A stretch of 62,305 bases of DNA from Pseudomonadota bacterium (GCA_023392035.1 JAEVZY010000357.1:1-62305); one strand, 5' to 3'. Counted from the first letter of the stretch, positions 53,088-62,194 are shown. Notes: generated from the sequence alone by a model not told the origin. A program made the numbers and translations.

Positions 53088-54191
53088 CTAGGGCGTAATC
53101 GCCACCTTCAACACGCCATCGCGCTGGTTGCCGAACAGCTCATAGGCCTTTTCAATTTCATCCAGCTTGAAGCGATGCGTCACCATCGGCTTCAAGTCCA
53201 GGCGCTCGGAGCCGACGATATTCAGCAAGCGACGCATGCGCTCCTTGCCGCCGGGGCACAGCGTGGTCACGATCTTGTGGTCGCCCAGGCCGGCGGCGAA
53301 GGCGTCCGCCGGCAAGGCCAGCTTGCCGGCATACACGCCCAGGCTCGACAGCGTTCCCGCCGGCTTCAATACCCGCAGGCAGGACTCGAAGGTGCCCTGC
53401 GTGCCCAGCGCTTCGATCGCCACGTCCACGCCGCGGCCATCGGTCAGGCGCATGATTTCCTGCACCGGATCGGTCTGGCGGAAATTGATCACCTCGTCCG
53501 CGCCCAGGCGCTTGGCCATTTGCAGGCGCTCCGGCACGCCGTCCACGGCGATGATCTTGCTGGCGCCCTTCAGGCGCGCGCCGGCCGTTGCGCACAAGCC
53601 GATCGGTCCCTGCGCGAACACCACCACGCTGTCGCCGATCTTGATGTTGGCGCTTTCCGCGCCACTGAAACCGGTGCTCATGATGTCTGGACACATCAGC
53701 ACTTCTTCATCCGACAAATGCGCCGGCACCGGGGTGAGGTTGGCCATGGCAAACGGCACGCGCAGGTATTCGGCCTGGCAACCGTCGATGGTATTGCCGA
53801 AGCGCCAGCCGCCCATGGCGTGGCCGGTGCATTGCGACCAGTGTCCATCCAGACAGGTTTCGCATTGGCCGCAGGGCGTGATGGCGCCGATGATGACGCG
53901 TTGCCCGACTTCATAGCCGGTCACGCCCGGTCCGAGCGCGGCAATCACGCCCACCGGCTCATGGCCGATGATGGTGCCCGGCTTCACCACATGCTCGCCT
54001 TTGAGGATGTGAATATCGGTGCCGCAGATGGTGGTGGTGGTGATCTTGACCAGGGCATCGCCTGGTCCGATGGTGGGAATGGGTTTCTCGTCCAGGATGA
54101 TCTTTCCGGGCTGGACAAAAACCGCCGCTTTCATGGTCTTCTTGCCCGGCTCCATGCCTGAAGCAGTCGAGCGCGATCCACTGGCTTCCAT
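53088..54191 (-). CDS. zinc-dependent alcohol dehydrogenase
   Basis: A 367-residue medium-chain dehydrogenase. The catalytic zinc ligands are in ICGTDIHIL and GHEPVG, the structural zinc site is C-x2-C-x2-C-x7-C (CGQCETCLDGHWSQC), and the Rossmann region runs from SVVVFAQGPIGLCATAGARL. The sequence resembles short-chain secondary-alcohol dehydrogenases that use NAD. The ATG at 54191 follows GGAGG. An internal ATG at 54134 begins the core domain (KAAVFVQPG), so the first 19 residues may be an extension. Confidence 0.92.
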   Translation of the reverse strand: MEASGSRSTASGMEPGKKTMKAAVFVQPGKIILDEKPIPTIGPGDALVKITTTTICGTDIHILKGEHVVKPGTIIGHEPVGVIAALGPGVTGYEVGQRVIIGAITPCGQCETCLDGHWSQCTGHAMGGWRFGNTIDGCQAEYLRVPFAMANLTPVPAHLSDEEVLMCPDIMSTGFSGAESANIKIGDSVVVFAQGPIGLCATAGARLKGASKIIAVDGVPERLQMAKRLGADEVINFRQTDPVQEIMRLTDGRGVDVAIEALGTQGTFESCLRVLKPAGTLSSLGVYAGKLALPADAFAAGLGDHKIVTTLCPGGKERMRRLLNIVGSERLDLKPMVTHRFKLDEIEKAYELFGNQRDGVLKVAITP

Positions 54192-54338
54192 GCTTTGCCT
54201 CCAAGTCCAGAATGCCTGACCACTCATTCTGCGGCATCGCAAAGCGCTCAACCACCCGCGATACGGACGACACTGATCTGTCTCAGGCTTGATTTGATTG
54301 GCGCGCTCTTGCCGCGAACCGGCGCATGGATTTCGGCA

Positions 54339-55100
54339 TTAGTTCTTGTCGGCGCGCATGGGCCGGGAAGACCGTCGCGCTTTCTTTCCCGCGCCCAGTT
54401 GATAGCGCATCAATGCCGCTTCGAAGTCGGCGAAGTTGGCGGCTTTGCCACCGCTTTTGCGCCAGACGGCTTGCAACTGCTCCAGCACCTGGGCCGGGTT
54501 GGCGCGCCCGCTGTCGATATAGCCCAGGCTGCGCGCGGCCAGCACCACTTTCTGGCTGGGCAAGGGTTGCGCGTGGGGCCATATGCCACGCAGTTCGCGC
54601 AGAAATATCGAGGCGGTCACCGGGCCGATGCCGCTGGCCAGTTGGCACAGCGCGCCTTCCAGTGCCTCTTCACTGTCGGCGCCGTCGCGCAGCTTGCGCA
54701 GGTCGCCGCCATAGTGCTGCTGCAGCGCCGCGCTGGCTGCATGCAGTTTGTCGGCGGTCTTGAAGTCGTAGCGCGCATAACCGCCGCGGTCGAGCAGGTT
54801 CACCACCCGGTCACGGTCGGCTTCGAGGATGGCGCGCGCTGAGTTCAAGCCGGCCTCGGTCAAGGTCTGCCAGGTCTGCAGCGCCAGGCGTTCGGAAATG
54901 CGCGCGCCCAAAAGAAGCGCCGCCAGAAACCACTTGAACAATTCCTGCGGCCGCTCGCTGTCGAGCTTGATGCCCAGTTGCAGCGACCAGCGGCCGCCCA
55001 GGCTGCGCACCAGTTCGCGCGGCGTCGGGGCTTGTGCCTTGTCGCCGGCTGGCGCGACCTTGCGCGCGCGTGTGGAGTGGGACTGTGTGGCGCGTACCAT
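54339..55100 (-). CDS. helix-hairpin-helix DNA glycosylase-like protein
   Basis: A 253-residue, mostly helical protein with a HhH-type motif (LASGIGPVTASIFLREL at about residue 165-181) and a global layout like endonuclease III without the iron-sulfur cluster cysteines. The usual catalytic Lys/Asp pattern of HhH-GPD glycosylases is not obvious, so enzyme activity is uncertain. ATG at 55100 is preferred over a TTG at 55148. Confidence 0.65.
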   Translation of the reverse strand: MVRATQSHSTRARKVAPAGDKAQAPTPRELVRSLGGRWSLQLGIKLDSERPQELFKWFLAALLLGARISERLALQTWQTLTEAGLNSARAILEADRDRVVNLLDRGGYARYDFKTADKLHAASAALQQHYGGDLRKLRDGADSEEALEGALCQLASGIGPVTASIFLRELRGIWPHAQPLPSQKVVLAARSLGYIDSGRANPAQVLEQLQAVWRKSGGKAANFADFEAALMRYQLGAGKKARRSSRPMRADKN

Positions 55101-55169
55101 GCCTGCATCGTATTGATGCGCCGGCGCCGCTGGCTTGAGCCGCCTCAAGGATGGACGCCCTACTCGCCC

Positions 55170-55364
55170 TCAGGCATCCCGCTTGACGATCCTGACCCAG
55201 TAGCCGGTTCCGGCCGACGTCTCGGCGATGCCGAACAAGGCCCGCACGCGGGATTCGGTTCGAACCTGCGAATGAATTTCTTCCGCAAGACAGCGGTCAT
55301 TGGCATACACGACATAGTCGTCGAACACCCAGCGTTTGCGATCGATTGCAAATTGCGGTTCCAT
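55170..55364 (-). CDS. small hypothetical protein
   Basis: A 64-residue acidic/basic mixed protein (start EPQFAIDRKRWVFDDYVVY) with no signal peptide or membrane segment. GGGAGG sits seven bases before the ATG, which supports translation. No family recognised. It lies between the HhH gene and the short-chain dehydrogenase on the same strand. Confidence 0.65.
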   Translation of the reverse strand: MEPQFAIDRKRWVFDDYVVYANDRCLAEEIHSQVRTESRVRALFGIAETSAGTGYWVRIVKRDA

Positions 55365-55464
55365 GACTCACCTCCCCCACCTGCCGATGAATGAAGGATG
55401 AACGGTCATCCTGACGTTGGGCTGTCGATTCGTGCATCGAAATGTATCCACGGCCTGCGCGCTC

Positions 55465-56364
55465 TCAGTGGTTCAGCCGGCCGCCGGCGCCGCGGATTTC
55501 GCCGGTGCCGCCGGGACGATACAAGGCGCCGTCCGGATCGCGCGGCGCTTCATCGTATTGCTGACGATTGGCCAGCCTGGCTTCCATTCTTTCGGCCAGG
55601 CCGGGCAACAGATTGTGCATTGCCGTATCGAGCTTGCTGCGCATGCCGACCTTGACCTCGCGCGTCGGTTTGGTGGCGGCATCCAGGATCGCTTCAGCCA
55701 CCTGGCGCGGATCGAGCTGCGGGGCCGGCAGCTTCGGTTCGTGCGTCATGTAGTTCTTGGCGTGCTGCGGAAAAGGCGTGTCCACCGCGCCCGGCTCGAT
55801 CAAGGTGATGGAAACCGGCGCGTGGTCGATCTGTTCCACTTCCACCCGCAAGGCATCGGTGAAGCCCTTCACCGCATGCTTGGAGGCGGAGTACATGCCT
55901 TGCAGCGGGACCACCGCTTGCGACACTTCGCTGCCGACATTGATCAGCGCGCCGCCCTGCTTCTTCAGATGGGGCAAGGCCACCAGCGAGCCGTTCACCA
56001 CGCCCCAGAAATTGGTGTCGAACAGGCGCCGGCTGTCGTCTTCGCTGACCTGGTCCAGCCGGCCGTAGATGGAGCCGCCGGCATCGTTGACCCAGGTGTC
56101 GATGCGTCCGAAGCGCTGGATCGCGGCATTTGCGATCTGCTGCACCTGCCAACGGTTGCCGACATCGGCCACGACATAAATCGCTTCCACACCCGCCACT
56201 TCCAGTTCCAGCACCAGCGAGGCCAGGGTCGCTTCGCTGCGCGCGGCCAGCACCAGTTTGGCCTTCTGCTGCGCCGCCGCATGCACCGTTGCAAGACCGA
56301 TGCCGCTGGAAGCGCCGGTAATCACCATCACTTGCTGGTCCAGGGGTTTCAAAGTGAGAGACAT
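55465..56364 (-). CDS. short-chain dehydrogenase/reductase
   Basis: A 299-residue SDR with the nucleotide motif TGASSGIG at residues about 16-23, the NDAG motif, and the catalytic Ser and YSASKHAVK (Tyr and Lys). It is longer than classical SDRs (about 250), with a C-terminal tail rich in Arg, Pro and Gly. Substrate unknown. ATG at 56364 has AAAGG upstream. Confidence 0.92.
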   Translation of the reverse strand: MSLTLKPLDQQVMVITGASSGIGLATVHAAAQQKAKLVLAARSEATLASLVLELEVAGVEAIYVVADVGNRWQVQQIANAAIQRFGRIDTWVNDAGGSIYGRLDQVSEDDSRRLFDTNFWGVVNGSLVALPHLKKQGGALINVGSEVSQAVVPLQGMYSASKHAVKGFTDALRVEVEQIDHAPVSITLIEPGAVDTPFPQHAKNYMTHEPKLPAPQLDPRQVAEAILDAATKPTREVKVGMRSKLDTAMHNLLPGLAERMEARLANRQQYDEAPRDPDGALYRPGGTGEIRGAGGRLNH

Positions 56365-56658
56365 GCGACACCTTTGTGCAGTGCAAACCGGTCCCGCCGA
56401 GTAGCCGAGATTTCGCTTCGAGGGCGCAGGTGATAACAAGTTTCAGGTCAGACTCCGGTCCGCTGCTCATCCAGGCGGATTTTCCGCATGACTTCCATTC
56501 CATGCATGCATGGCAGGCAGACGAGTTGGATTTTGAAGCGCCGAGGCAATTCAAGCGTGAAGTCGAACGGATTCCGGGGCGACAAGTCATACATCGTCCT
56601 CAACAAGGCGCACATCATCGATCACTGCGCTATCCGGAATGGAAGACCAGCTTGAATC
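56365..56658. other. intergenic region between SDR and thioredoxin-like genes
   Basis: A 294-base divergent region that must hold promoters for both genes. No hairpin or clear promoter was picked; an open frame on the plus strand here has no coding character. Confidence 0.5.
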
Positions 56659-57732
56659 ATGAATGCAACGCTCGACAGGCGTCGTCGCCTTCTACTGCTG
56701 AGCACAGCCGCCGGCTTGGCCACCACTCGCCTGAGCTTGGCGGCTGAGCCGGCCGTCCTGCCTCCGCCCTTGCGCCGCATTGCCATGCCCGCAGGCGATG
56801 GGCTACCGTCCTTCAATGGCGCGCTTGGCTGGATCAATAGCCCGCCGCTGGATGCCGCAGCGCTGCGCGGCAAGCCAGTGTTGGTCAACTTCTGCACCTA
56901 CACCTGCATCAACTGGTTGCGCACCCTGCCGTGGGTCAAGGCCTGGGCCGCCAAATACCAGGAGCAAGGTTTGCTGACCGTGGGCGTGCACACGCCCGAG
57001 TTCAGTTTCGAAAGAGACCCGGTCAACGTGCGGCCGGCGCTGTCACGCTTGGGCATCGACTATGCGGTGGCGATCGACAGCGAACACGCCATCTGGCGCG
57101 CGTTCAACAACCAATACTGGCCGGCGCTGTATCTGGCCGATGCGCAGGGCCGCATTCGCTATCGACAGTTCGGCGAAGGCGACTATGCGCAAACCGAGAG
57201 AATGATCCAAAAGGTGCTGGGCAAGGGCGAGAGCGCGCTGGTGCGCCCCGAAGCGCAGGGCATCTCGCTGCCCGCTGACTGGAAGCAGCTGCGCTCGCCG
57301 GAAAATTATCTGGGATCGGCACGCACCGAGAATTTCGCTTCACCCGGCGGCAAAGGCAGTCGTCGTGGGTACGAGCTGCCCGCCTCACTGCAATTGAACC
57401 AATGGGCCCTGGCTGGCGATTGGACCATGGGTGAAGAAGCCAGCGTCTCCAACCGGCCTCGCGCCCGCCTGGCCTGCCGCTTTCATGCGCGCGACCTGCA
57501 TCTGGTGATGTCGCCATCGTCCAGCGACAAACCGCTGCGCTTTCAGATCAAGCTGAACGGTCAGCCGCCCGGCATGCATCACGGCCTGGATATCGATGAA
57601 CAAGGCATGGGCAGCCTGCACGCGCCGGGCCTGTACCAGTTGATCCGGCAAAAGCAGGCGATTGCGGATCAGGCGTTTGAGATTGAATTTCTCGAACCCG
57701 GCGCGCAGATCTACGCCTTCACTTTTGGCTGA
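56659..57732 (+). CDS. exported thioredoxin-like protein (DipZ C-terminal-like)
   Basis: A 357-residue protein. The N-terminus (DRRRRLLLLSTAAGLATTRLSLAA) looks like a Tat-type signal (twin-Arg). A redoxin domain follows with FCTYTCINWLRTLP near residues 78-91 and a conserved GVHTPEFSFERD. The second cysteine of the usual CxxC is a Trp (CINW), as in some relatives, and the Trp normally before it is a Cys (Cys79), leaving Cys79 and Cys83 spaced three residues apart. The C-terminal half matches the second DipZ-type beta domain. Confidence 0.82.
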   Translation: MNATLDRRRRLLLLSTAAGLATTRLSLAAEPAVLPPPLRRIAMPAGDGLPSFNGALGWINSPPLDAAALRGKPVLVNFCTYTCINWLRTLPWVKAWAAKYQEQGLLTVGVHTPEFSFERDPVNVRPALSRLGIDYAVAIDSEHAIWRAFNNQYWPALYLADAQGRIRYRQFGEGDYAQTERMIQKVLGKGESALVRPEAQGISLPADWKQLRSPENYLGSARTENFASPGGKGSRRGYELPASLQLNQWALAGDWTMGEEASVSNRPRARLACRFHARDLHLVMSPSSSDKPLRFQIKLNGQPPGMHHGLDIDEQGMGSLHAPGLYQLIRQKQAIADQAFEIEFLEPGAQIYAFTFG

Positions 57733-57759
57733 ACCGGCTCTTGTTCTTGGCGGTTGAAC

Positions 57760-58572
57760 TTACAGGGGACGCTTTTGCCGAAATGCCTGTGACGATGCAT
57801 GCGTCTCATCATGCGCCGCATGGTTGAAGGGCTGGCGCTCCATCATCACACGCCACAGCTTGCGCCATGTGGCCCAGTTATGGCCACCGGGAAGCACTGC
57901 CACCCGCTCGGGCGGAAGTACCTGGCCAAGCAAGGCATTGCCGGGGGCGAAACGATCGTCGCCGCCATAGCCCAGCCAGAGTTGCGTGCCGCGTGAAGCC
58001 AGCACCGCCTGGTTGCGCAGCCACAGCCAGGTGCGGCGGGAAATATCATGCGGGCCGCTCGGTTGTGCATGCCAGCGCATCAGGCCGCCGGCGGCTTGAA
58101 TCTCGCGCACGACCTGTGCTTCGCCGGGGTAAGGCGCCAGCATTATCAGGCCGGCCAGGCGGCCCGGATGATGGGCGGCAAAGGCGGCTGCACCCAGGCC
58201 GCCCATCGAGATGCCGGCCAGCCAGAGTTCGGTATAGCCGGCGGCATTGGCGGCAACCAGCACGTCTTCAGTCAGACGGTCAAACAGGGCGTGCGTGTGG
58301 TAATAGCCGTAGTGGGCATCGACTGCCACCGCGTGGACTTCCGGCTGCAAGCGCTGCAATTCGTGGATGAAGCCATGGCGTTCGAAGTCTTCGGCCAGGT
58401 CGCCGATGCCTGGCAGCAGGATCAGCAAAGTGCGGCTGAGCGGCGCGCCCGGATATTCCATGCGCAGCAGTGGACCCTTGGCGCCGAGCAAGGACATGCC
58501 GGCCGGACCGAGCAGCGAAAGCCGGGCCCGGAATATGCGCTCCAGTCTGCGCAGGCGCCAACCCCAATCCAT
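57760..58572 (-). CDS. alpha/beta-hydrolase
   Basis: A 270-residue hydrolase with an N-terminal hydrophobic region, the nucleophile elbow GISMG (Ser at about residue 136), a GDDRFAP acid region, and a late GGHN histidine. The opening segment suggests membrane association or a lipid substrate. Start at 58572 (MDWGWRL) is preferred over an upstream ATG at 58713 whose extension is low-complexity. Divergent from plsC. Confidence 0.85.
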   Translation of the reverse strand: MDWGWRLRRLERIFRARLSLLGPAGMSLLGAKGPLLRMEYPGAPLSRTLLILLPGIGDLAEDFERHGFIHELQRLQPEVHAVAVDAHYGYYHTHALFDRLTEDVLVAANAAGYTELWLAGISMGGLGAAAFAAHHPGRLAGLIMLAPYPGEAQVVREIQAAGGLMRWHAQPSGPHDISRRTWLWLRNQAVLASRGTQLWLGYGGDDRFAPGNALLGQVLPPERVAVLPGGHNWATWRKLWRVMMERQPFNHAAHDETHASSQAFRQKRPL

Positions 58573-58719
58573 GCGTTTGTCTGCCCTCTTTTGTTTATCC
58601 GTTTTATTCGGTCGATCTGGCCGCAGTCTGTGCCGCCCGCATGCACATGCCTTTGCGCCGCCGCAAGCAGCCGAAAACGGAAAGCGACTGTAGTGGAAAG
58701 TTCCTTTATTCATGCTTAC

Positions 58720-59505
58720 ATGGAGAGCATGGAAGCTTCTGTTTCGCCGGACGTGGCCGAGCGCCCGACTCTGGGTCAGCGCTTGGCGGGCTGCGGCCTG
58801 TGGGTGATGCTGGCGCTGGCGCTGCTGGTATTGGTGCCAGGTTCAGGCATGGGCTTTCGCACGCCGTGGGCGCGGCCGCTGGCGCGCGGCTTGGTTCGCG
58901 CTTTGCTGCGGCTGGCCGGGTTTTCAGTCAAGGTGCTGGGGCTGGAGCACTTGCCGACGGGACCGCATGTGCTGCTCATCAATCATTCAAGTTTCTTCGA
59001 TCCCATCGCTTTGGTGGCGCTGCTGCCGGCCCTACCTGGCTATGCCTTTGTCACCCGCCAGCAATATCGTCGGCAAGTCGTGCTGTGGCCCCTGGTGCGC
59101 AGCCTGGGCGTGGTGCTGCTGGAGCGCCCTGCCGGGTCATATACCGCTAACGTGAGCCTATTGCGCGAACGCCTTGCCGCCGGTGAACGTCTGGCGGTAT
59201 TCCCCGAAGGGCGCTTTCGACGCGAACCGGGCTTGCAGGCTTTTCATTCGGGGATTTTTCAGGCGGCAGCGGCGGCGGGCGTGCCGGTGGTACCGGCGGG
59301 ATTGCGGGGCACGCGAGAAGTTTTGCCCTTGGGGAGTTGGTTGCCCCGGCGGGCGGCGATCACCTTGGAAATTGGAGAGCCAGTGCTGCCGGCACGGCAT
59401 CATCCGCAGGCAGCGGACGCCTTGCGACAGGCGGCGCGGGGGGAGATGTTGGGATTGAGTGGGGAGGTGGATGCTTGTGGGTTTGTGGATAGGGAGAGGT
59501 GTTGA
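58720..59505 (+). CDS. plsC: 1-acyl-sn-glycerol-3-phosphate acyltransferase
   Basis: A 261-residue PlsC-family enzyme with one or two membrane segments near the N-terminus, the catalytic H-x4-D motif (NHSSFFD) and the FPEGRFRR motif for phosphate binding. It acylates lysophosphatidic acid in phospholipid synthesis. The start is uncertain among ATG 58720 and ATG 58729. Divergent from the hydrolase, 147 bases away. Confidence 0.9.
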   Translation: MESMEASVSPDVAERPTLGQRLAGCGLWVMLALALLVLVPGSGMGFRTPWARPLARGLVRALLRLAGFSVKVLGLEHLPTGPHVLLINHSSFFDPIALVALLPALPGYAFVTRQQYRRQVVLWPLVRSLGVVLLERPAGSYTANVSLLRERLAAGERLAVFPEGRFRREPGLQAFHSGIFQAAAAAGVPVVPAGLRGTREVLPLGSWLPRRAAITLEIGEPVLPARHHPQAADALRQAARGEMLGLSGEVDACGFVDRERC

Positions 59506-59684
59506 AAAGCCGGGTGGCCTGGCGAATCGACCGGGCTGCGAGTGCCGGCGCCTGGGCACAGTAGCCATGGCTTGAACGAAACGCCCATGATAATCTGCAT
59601 CGAAGCGAACATTCCGTGAGCCGCCCTCGCCATGAACAAGCCGCTGCGCGAAGGGCGACTGCTCCATAGCCAAGGAATGAAATC

Positions 59685-59891
59685 ATGGCTGCAGAACTGA
59701 AGATCGATGAGTATCCCCAGCTCGCCCTGCTTGCCTGGAATCGTGCCGTCCGAGAAATCGACGAAGACGAGGCGTTCGCGCTTTATGAGCGCAATTGGCG
59801 CTTCGTTGAAGTGGACCGCTTGACGCCTCACGAAGCAGATCTGATTGCGCGCTTGACGCAGCAATATGGGAATGGAGTGCTGAATGTTTAA
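59685..59891 (+). CDS. short partner of the AbiEii-like nucleotidyltransferase (candidate antitoxin)
   Basis: A 68-residue acidic protein without a visible DNA-binding domain, starting after AAGGA. Its stop overlaps the start of the nucleotidyltransferase gene by 8 bases, so the two are co-translated. Classic AbiEi antitoxins are about 200-residue winged-helix proteins, so this is a different, smaller partner. Antitoxin role is inferred from gene order only. Confidence 0.75.
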   Translation: MAAELKIDEYPQLALLAWNRAVREIDEDEAFALYERNWRFVEVDRLTPHEADLIARLTQQYGNGVLNV

Positions 59892-60558
59892 GCGTGAACA
59901 TCACAGGAAGGTTCTGGGCATTCTTGAGAAAATGAACCGAAGCTTCCTGGAAGATGCGAAATGCTACTTTGGCGGAGGAACAGCCATTGCGCTTCTTCAT
60001 GACGAATTCCGCGAGTCTCTCGACATCGATTTTCTTTGCGCGGACCAGGACGGCTATCGGAAGCTGAGAAGCTCCGTGTTCGACAAGGGACTGGGCGACA
60101 TTTTCTCCGGGCCGATCGAACTGCTGCGGGACGTGCGTGCTGACCGCGATGGCATTCGCACGGTGCTTTCCGCTGGCGGAACGCCCATCAAATTCGAAAT
60201 CGTCAGGGAAGCCAGGATCGAGTTGAGTGCAATGACCGTTCCCGACTTGCCTGTGCCCTGCCTCTCAATCACCGATCTCTTTGCCGAGAAATTATTGGCA
60301 AACGCCGATCGGTATGCCGACAAAAGCGCCTTGAGCCGAGACATCATTGACTTGATGATGATGGAATCGAAATCCGGAGGCATCCCGAGAGCTGCATGGG
60401 ACAAGGCCTCGAGCGCGTACGGGGATTCGGTACGTGGCGCGTATGAGAAGGCAAAGGATTTGCTTCGCTCTGATCCGGCTTATCTGCGCAGCTGTCTGAT
60501 GAAGATGGGTATCGGCGAGGAAGTGAGCAGCAGGTTGGAGGAAGCTTTGAGTCTTTGA
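59884..60558 (+). CDS. AbiEii/AbiGii-type nucleotidyltransferase toxin
   Basis: A 224-residue nucleotidyltransferase. The motif GGGTAIALLH (residues 30-39) followed by LDIDF (Asp47 and Asp49) is the metal-binding signature, and KFEIV plus TDLFAEKLLANADR are further family motifs. AbiEii toxins transfer nucleotides to tRNA ends or other targets and, with an antitoxin, form abortive-infection or type IV toxin-antitoxin systems. Paired with the short ORF upstream and lying beside nuclease-fold genes. Confidence 0.88.
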   Translation: MFKREHHRKVLGILEKMNRSFLEDAKCYFGGGTAIALLHDEFRESLDIDFLCADQDGYRKLRSSVFDKGLGDIFSGPIELLRDVRADRDGIRTVLSAGGTPIKFEIVREARIELSAMTVPDLPVPCLSITDLFAEKLLANADRYADKSALSRDIIDLMMMESKSGGIPRAAWDKASSAYGDSVRGAYEKAKDLLRSDPAYLRSCLMKMGIGEEVSSRLEEALSL

Positions 60559-60592
60559 AGGAGACCATCAGTACACCGGGCTCTTCCAAGAC

Positions 60593-61276
60593 CTAGCGGT
60601 CTAAACGAACTCCACTACAGACCGGAAAGGCACTGCATCCCCAAAATTCCTCGCCGGCCTTGCTGCCTGTTTTTATAGTCCTGCGCACCATGGCCGCTGC
60701 GCATTTTGGGCACTTTAGCTCAGGCGTCTTGACCGCCACGCTTGAGTCGATGGATAAACTGGTGGGAGGCGTGCCCTGCACTTGCATTGCGCTCATCAGG
60801 CAGTTGCGAACATCGGCAACGACGTAAGCAGCACTTGCTGGAAACGTGACGAGAGCTAGACCGATGTCACTGCAAACTTGACTGAGAAAAGTGTCGCGTG
60901 CCTGGGTCTTCTTTCGTTTATGCGATTTGTCATTCAACTCGATCACACAAAGAACTGAGAGTCGCGCCGCATCACAGATCACGAAATCGAAATGCTTAGC
61001 GCTGATACGATTAAACGCGCGCAGATGGTGGGCACGATTGGACGTCGACTTAACTGTAACAACGTCCGCCACCCGGACTTTGCCGAAGACTCGATACTCG
61101 GAGCCGAGCGCTTGTTCAAGCACTCCATGGAAAGAGCGCTCGGCCGGTGTGAAAAGCGCTTGCGCCTTTTCGTAAAGACTCCGATTTCCCTGAGCGCCAG
61201 CCTTCAGTACTCGCAACAGCGCAATGGCCACTACTGCGGCCAGCATCAGGACTAATAGCAGGATGTGAGGTTTCAT
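60593..61276 (-). CDS. DUF2726 nuclease-fold protein with topoisomerase zinc finger
   Basis: A 227-residue protein: one N-terminal membrane helix (HILLLVLMLAAVVAIALLRVL), a DUF2726 domain of the PD-(D/E)XK-like fold (FDFVICD with Asp97, VIELNDKSH with Glu113, then ARD at 126-128), and a C-terminal zinc finger like those of topoisomerase I (CPKC ... WGCSAFPVC). It probably binds and may cut nucleic acid near the membrane. Its ATG overlaps the DUF3883 gene stop by 4 bases. Confidence 0.85.
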   Translation of the reverse strand: MKPHILLLVLMLAAVVAIALLRVLKAGAQGNRSLYEKAQALFTPAERSFHGVLEQALGSEYRVFGKVRVADVVTVKSTSNRAHHLRAFNRISAKHFDFVICDAARLSVLCVIELNDKSHKRKKTQARDTFLSQVCSDIGLALVTFPASAAYVVADVRNCLMSAMQVQGTPPTSLSIDSSVAVKTPELKCPKCAAAMVRRTIKTGSKAGEEFWGCSAFPVCSGVRLDR

Positions 61277-62172
61277 TTAAGTCGCGCTCGGTAGGCAATC
61301 GGCTCAAGCTTGATGGCTTCGGTTGAGAGACCGGGTAACAGGAAGACTCTCGGATCGCTGCGGAACGAGTACACGCGATAGAGATAAAAATTGCTACCGG
61401 ACGACTCAGAAAACTTTCTTTCGTTTTCGGTGATGAAGAAAGGAGTCAATGCCCCGGCATTGGTGGTCTTGACTTCAATATGTCGCGGCTGCCCGGTCAA
61501 TTCCCAAGATAAGACATCGTATCCAGCACCGTCGCCGTCCTCTTTTGCTACCCACCGAACTTTGTCGGCGAGGTCTTGGCGCTTGGCGGCCTGAAGGCGC
61601 AGTCTCTCAAGCTGAACAACGAAGAATTCGCCTTGTTCTCCCAGACTTTTGTTGATGGCGTCCCGCTGAGCGATTGATGCCGGATTCAGTTTCCTCGGAA
61701 AGAAGTCGTTCGCCATTCGATCGTCAAACGATCTGCCCTCAGGAGGCGCCGGATCTATAAACGAGAGACTAATCTGTGGAGGGGTGGTCGCAGGCGGGGG
61801 GCTCTCGACTAGAGCGCGCAGCAACTCCTCGCAGATCAACGGGTTCGCAGTCAAATACTTACCGACCAGCTCATAAAGCAGAGCCTGATAGTTGCCCCGC
61901 GGTTTATAGCCAGGGATGTACCTCAATCCTCGCCGATTGAGCACCGCGCTGATGTTCGCGTGCTTCAGTTCCACTGCGGCCTTGGAGCGGCCCGCTAGCT
62001 TCGCTCGCAAGCGGTCGTTGTGTGCCGACTTGTTGTACGGGATGCCGTTTAACTCATCCGACAGCATAGAGAAATAGTCAGCCACCGTTGCTTCTACTTC
62101 ATCCGCCGTCCAGGGGAGTCCAACTCCACCCGCTCTCGCGGGAATGCCTTCTACTGCCAGATCTGCGCTCAC
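61273..62172 (-). CDS. DUF3883 domain protein (nuclease-like fold)
   Basis: A 299-residue protein. The N-terminal ~100 residues are helical (WTADEVEATVADYFSML, HANISAVLNRRGLRYIPGYKP). The C-terminal DUF3883 domain shows GEQGEFFV (about 178-185), GYDVLSW (Asp219) and HIEVKTT (Glu233, Lys235), the D...ExK pattern of restriction-endonuclease-like folds. Start is GTG at 62172; an in-frame TGA lies upstream. It is the first gene of a two-gene operon with the DUF2726 protein. Function unknown; such proteins often occur in defence islands. Confidence 0.85.
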   Translation of the reverse strand: MSADLAVEGIPARAGGVGLPWTADEVEATVADYFSMLSDELNGIPYNKSAHNDRLRAKLAGRSKAAVELKHANISAVLNRRGLRYIPGYKPRGNYQALLYELVGKYLTANPLICEELLRALVESPPPATTPPQISLSFIDPAPPEGRSFDDRMANDFFPRKLNPASIAQRDAINKSLGEQGEFFVVQLERLRLQAAKRQDLADKVRWVAKEDGDGAGYDVLSWELTGQPRHIEVKTTNAGALTPFFITENERKFSESSGSNFYLYRVYSFRSDPRVFLLPGLSTEAIKLEPIAYRARLK

Positions 62173-62194
62173 GATAGTCGGCCCTCAATGGTCG

